Shown here: positions 60,501 to 64,000 of the stretch, in pieces
How positions within the stretch are numbered: position 1 is the first letter of the stretch
How the letters are laid out: every line of letters starts with the position of its first letter
Source of the DNA: Puffinus mauretanicus
Lineage: Eukaryota; Chordata; Aves; Procellariiformes; Procellariidae
Direction of reading: 5' to 3'
NCBI GenBank assembly: GCA_023333565.1
Contig: JAJKFH010000864.1
Coordinates: forward strand, 186,001 to 250,000
DNA: 64,000 nucleotides
The notes under the pieces: generated by a model
Told to the model about the DNA's origin: nothing
Seen by the model: the letters and a program-made list of their open reading frames with translations, nothing else
The model's database searches: none
Program-made: the position numbers and the translations under genes

Positions 60501-60830
60501 GGAAAGGAAGGAAGGTAGGATAGGCCCCGGAGTGAGGCTGCTTGTGAAGTTCAGCCTACTTTCTGGCCTCCTTACGGCTCCGGCTGCTCCTGCTGGGAGC
60601 AGAGCCGGCTGGGAGCAGGCATCCTGAGAGGAAAGCTGCCTTTTAGCCGTCGTGAAAGGCTCGACACCTTTATGTTTCTCTCACACGCGGAAAAGCTGCG
60701 CCTTTCTGCGCCTCTGACAAAAGTGGTTGCCAGCTAATAGCTAAACTCAGCGCCACGTTCTGCAGAATACACACTTGCCTTTATTGTGATACTTTAATAA
60801 TTCTGCCAATCTTTTGCTTTTTGTCTGCAG

Positions 60831-61918
60831 AATCAAGTTGCTATTGTAAAGACCCACTGCTTGAAACTTCCCCAAGCCCAGTTGCCAGACTCATGATGCT
60901 GCAAAAACGTCAATACATACTGCCACCAAACTGCTCAGCTCTGCATTTCAGTGTAATGACTCTGGCAGAGATGCTGTTCCAATAGTCACGCAGATCAGTT
61001 GCAAAAAAAGAGGGCAGCCTCGAATCAAGGTCTATAATTCATCTGGACTGAAGAAAAAGTTTGAGAGTAAACTCCATTTATTTTGCAGGCTTAACTTCTT
61101 AATTTGTTCTCCGGCCGGTTGTAGGGGTGTGCACACGAGCACAGTTGTCTCTGTCTGTGTTGGTAGCATAGTTGTACTTCTGCACACCTGTAATTTCTTT
61201 CTTTCAGTGGAAAGAGTTGCTTCCTTCACGTATGAGGCCAAGAGGAGAAAAAAGCAGCATTTAAAATAGGAGCATTGCAGTAAATTCTGTAAATGACTCC
61301 TTCAGCTGAACATGTGTGAGAAGTGACGGTGTGCAAAAGTTATATTTGTATTTCAGAACAATAGCAAATGCTGTAGAAGCCAGAGTTGTAGACCTTTTCA
61401 ACTGCACTGCATATCTATAGTCTGTCCTCATAGTTGCCTTTATAAAGTAAATACTTCTTGCTTCTACTCTGTAACTCCAGAGCAGAAAACAAGAAGTCCA
61501 ATGACCTTTTCCATAAATCAGCTCGGAATAGAAGTAGCAGTTTGATGTTGTAACCGTGTTTTCCATTTTGTGTCAGTTGCACACCCTTACCGCATGAACC
61601 ACTGCGAAATTTAGAATTCTCTAAGTAATTACATTATTCAGTGTATTTTGTAAAGAAGTGAAGCAGTTTGCTCTTTCAGAAGAGCTATATCACCTGCAAA
61701 ATAAATACCCATGAATCATGAATTAACTAATGTTAGTGAAATTACTCTCCTCCCTACTTCCCCCTTATATTTTTTCTTTTTTTTTTTTCCTGATCAGACC
61801 TTAAGACAGGTCTACGCATATTCAGCAGTCAAAGTTAGAGTTTCAGGATATGGTCCACCCGCTGTGATAGAACTGCATTGATTGTTCCTCCTATGTGTAA
61901 ATGAAAATGAGCATAAAC
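60831..61918 (+). other. HTR1B: Probable HTR1B 3' UTR sequence
   Basis: AT-richer sequence between the candidate splice acceptor and the candidate poly(A) signal. No open frame here resembles a known protein. Several AT-rich stretches and a T-rich run near 61768-61788 are present. Assignment as 3' UTR depends on the poly(A) signal at 61919. Confidence 0.4.
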
Positions 61919-61924
61919 AATAAA
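61919..61924 (+). promoter_or_regulatory. HTR1B: Candidate poly(A) signal for HTR1B
   Basis: A canonical AATAAA is followed after about 10 bases by GU-rich sequence (TGTGTTCTCAGGAGTGTTTGG at about 61933-61953 when read in full), the arrangement expected of a functional cleavage site. It is 2.2 kb after the stop codon, or about 1.15 kb of 3' UTR if the candidate intron is removed. An earlier AATAAA near 61702 lacks such a GU-rich element. The end of the transcript is inferred. Confidence 0.5.
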
Positions 61925-61953
61925 ACGCTTTACTGTGTTCTCAGGAGTGTTTG

Positions 61954-63898
61954 GTAGCAATTGTGTGACTGAAAGGAGTATTTATTGGTTTACTTGGTTT
62001 CTCAATATTGACTTTTTAGGTAATGCTGATTTGATGAGTCACTCAAGAAAGCAATTGATGAAGGCTGAAATTCGATCAGTAGTCAGATTTTTAACAGGCA
62101 GCTTTGCTTTCATCCTAACCAGTTCTGTTAGGTATAATTCTTACTATTTTCGTATAATCCCAGATTAAATTTTTACGTGGTTTTTTACACATATTTTTCT
62201 TACTCCATTAAAGCAAACAAAACTTATTTTAGCAGTTGGTTATACGGTAATCAATGTCCTTTTAAAACTGTATGTATGTATTCTAGATGGGGGCTGTTAC
62301 AATGACTGGAAAAATCTTACATGATTTAGCTACCAGTTATTCTTCAGAGAGTCATTCAAGTAATAACGTTTTATTTACTTAATTGAATAGTAAAGAAAGA
62401 ACCTGACCTGTTGTGCCTCTGAAACTCCCGTTAACTGTAAAGAGGCAGATGTGGTCATGGGCACGAAAGAAGTCTGCAAGATACCAATGAAAGTAGTGGA
62501 AAATAAACATTCTCAGTAATTTGAAGAAATCCGGAAGACTTGCCTCAAAATTGCATACCTCTCAAAAAGAGAACTCCTATACTATGCTTCTGGAAAGTAA
62601 CCTCCGAAATTATTAAAGACAAATGTGATTAGAGGAATTTTCTAAAACACTATCTTATTTGATTGAAGTGCTTATATTCCTTCTAAATTTCATTTTTTTG
62701 CATACATGGGGTGAAAGAAAGCAAGGAAGACAGCTTAACCTATTCTCGTTTGTCATTTTCCAATCTTGTAGAATGAATTTTGTTTACCCCAAATTCTCAG
62801 TGAAATCACTAGGCTTCTTATATGTCTAAAAAATTGAAAATTAGACTGTAAAATGAGTATTTTCAGCATTTCTACAGAGACTTGAGTCTTCTGTCAGTTT
62901 TACAAAGTTACGTGACTTGGAGAACATGAGGTTCAGGAGTTGGACTTTCCTGGTCCTCACACTGCTGGAGTATACGTTATCTTCAGCAACTGGCAGCAAA
63001 TACTCCCAGCTCCCTGTTGCGATGTGAGGATTTTGCTGAGAAGCGGTGAAGCTAATTCATCAAGAAATTATCCTTCCAAGTTTATGCCAAGGCTCTGAAC
63101 TTTCTGCACAAACAAACATCTCAGATAACCACGCTTGCTGTTGGGAAGACAGTCGGTGTGAAAGCTGCGCTGAGTGCCTTGGGGCCATAGGGGAGGAAGC
63201 TAACTGGAGCCTTGCTGAGATATCTGCTCGTTGAAGGCCTTGCGCTAGCTGAGCAGCCTCATCTAGTTCAGAAAATGGTTCCCACAGGGAGATAGGTAGA
63301 GTGAGGACACGCATGTGTTCGCAGTGAAAGAGAAGAAATGCAGGGCAAACATCACTCAGTGCTGGAAAATAAAAATATGTAAAATGTTCCAAGATTCATG
63401 TAGTGTGTTTTAGGACAGGAATGGTGGCCCATGTGAGCTTCACTTCTTTGTGACTGGCAGAGCGTGTCCTGGTTCAACCTAGGTTTTAAAAGATGTTAGG
63501 GATGCGGCAGTAAAGTTTTGACTCTCTGGAGAGGTCTGAGGACGTTGCCCTCGTGCCTTTCCACTCCCTTGCTGTGCCTGGTCACTTGGACTCTGCCTCT
63601 GGAAGGATGGAGCATCTGAAATTTTCAGTAGGAGAGGCTGTCCTTTCCGTCCACCCTGTGTCTTCCCGCGGAAGGGGCTCAGAGCACCTTGCCTCTTGGT
63701 GTTATTTTGTCACGAGAGCCTCTTCATGACCCTGCAGGTAAACTCCAAACGTGCTTAAGCCCGTGCTGTTTCAGTCTTTCATTACAGAAGCAGCATGCCT
63801 TCCTTTTATCTACTTGTTTGTTGCCTTGGCTTCAAACATTGTCAAATGATGTTGTTGAGACAAATCTCTGGTGGGCACTGAGGTTTGAAGTTGATCAC
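61954..63898. other. HTR1B downstream flank, no gene seen
   Basis: AT-rich sequence after the candidate poly(A) site, becoming more GC-rich after about 62.9 kb. No reading frame or element recognised before the LTR that begins at about 63899. Confidence 0.5.
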
Positions 63899-64000
63899 TG
63901 TCGTGGTTTAACCACTGTCGTAGTTTAAACAACTAAACACCACACAGTTGCTCACTCCCCTCGCCTCTGGTGGGATGGGGGAGAGAATCAGGAGAGTAAA
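63899..64000 (-). mobile_element. Partial endogenous-retrovirus LTR, minus strand, cut by the window end
   Basis: Sequence from TGTCGTGG onward is the complement of the 3' end of the LTR found at 17043-17533: GGTTTAAC, ACACCACACAG, GCTCACTCCCC, then a C- and G-rich block. The first 17 bases are duplicated (63896-63912 and 63913-63930), so the true terminus could be 63899 or 63916. Whether this is a solo LTR or one end of a provirus lies outside the window. Confidence 0.82.

Larger units (their letters stand above)
59781..60830 (+). other. HTR1B: Candidate 3' UTR intron of HTR1B
   Basis: CAG/GTAGGT, close to the ideal vertebrate 5' splice site, begins the candidate intron 63 nt after the last base of the stop codon. 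At 60830 a pyrimidine-rich run (CTTTTGCTTTTTGTCTGCAG) ends in a good 3' splice site, with branch-point-like ACTTTAAT about 35-40 bases upstream. The intron would be 1050 nt and contain the GC-rich downstream half of the CpG island and a T16 tract. Human HTR1B is usually annotated as a single exon. This is a prediction from splice-site quality only; the alternative is an unspliced 3' UTR. Confidence 0.42.

Noticed and set aside
61697..61707. AATAAA as an alternative HTR1B poly(A) signal
   Set aside because: No GU-rich downstream element follows; the site at 61919 is better supported.
1..64000. CRISPR array, operon or other prokaryote-type system
   Set aside because: No regularly spaced identical repeats or clustered long reading frames; composition and repeats are those of vertebrate nuclear DNA.

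Overview
The window looks like bird nuclear DNA. CR1 retroposons of several ages carry the avian ATTCTATG-type 3' tail, and solo endogenous-retrovirus LTRs of a kind common in birds are present. The one protein-coding gene I can support is a compact, intronless serotonin receptor gene whose protein closely matches vertebrate HTR1B. The CR1 and LTR types suggest a neoavian bird rather than a galliform, but that is an inference from memory of repeat families.

Layout: positions 1 to about 57,100 are a gene desert: AT-rich sequence with no open reading frame I can assign to a cellular gene. It holds retroposon relics: L2/MIR-like tails near 3.7 and 4.2 kb, a foldback relic at 3.2 kb, a CR1 nested in an older CR1 at 8.7-9.7 kb, a CR1 split by a solo LTR at 16.7-19.1 kb, a decayed LINE reverse transcriptase at 21.4 kb, another CR1 at 27.3 kb and weaker CR1 tails at 29.4 and 46.2 kb. 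It also holds microsatellites and an unusual hairpin-plus-palindrome pair at 37.46-37.55 kb.

From about 57.2 to 60.5 kb the base composition changes to a strong CpG island containing HTR1B on the + strand. A TATA box and a matching initiator predict a leader of about 660 nt with several upstream AUGs. The 379-codon receptor frame runs from 58578 to 59717. Downstream there is a consensus splice donor, a good acceptor about 1 kb later and a poly(A) signal near 61.92 kb, so the 3' UTR may be spliced. The window ends inside a second LTR of the same family, in the opposite orientation.

The biology is that of a single tightly regulated Gi-coupled serotonin receptor gene in a gene-poor neighbourhood where any long-range enhancers would lie in the flanking desert. 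I found no operon, CRISPR array or new multi-gene system. The observations most worth checking are the possible 3' UTR intron, the uORF-rich leader, the 37.46 kb hairpin and the nested retroelements.
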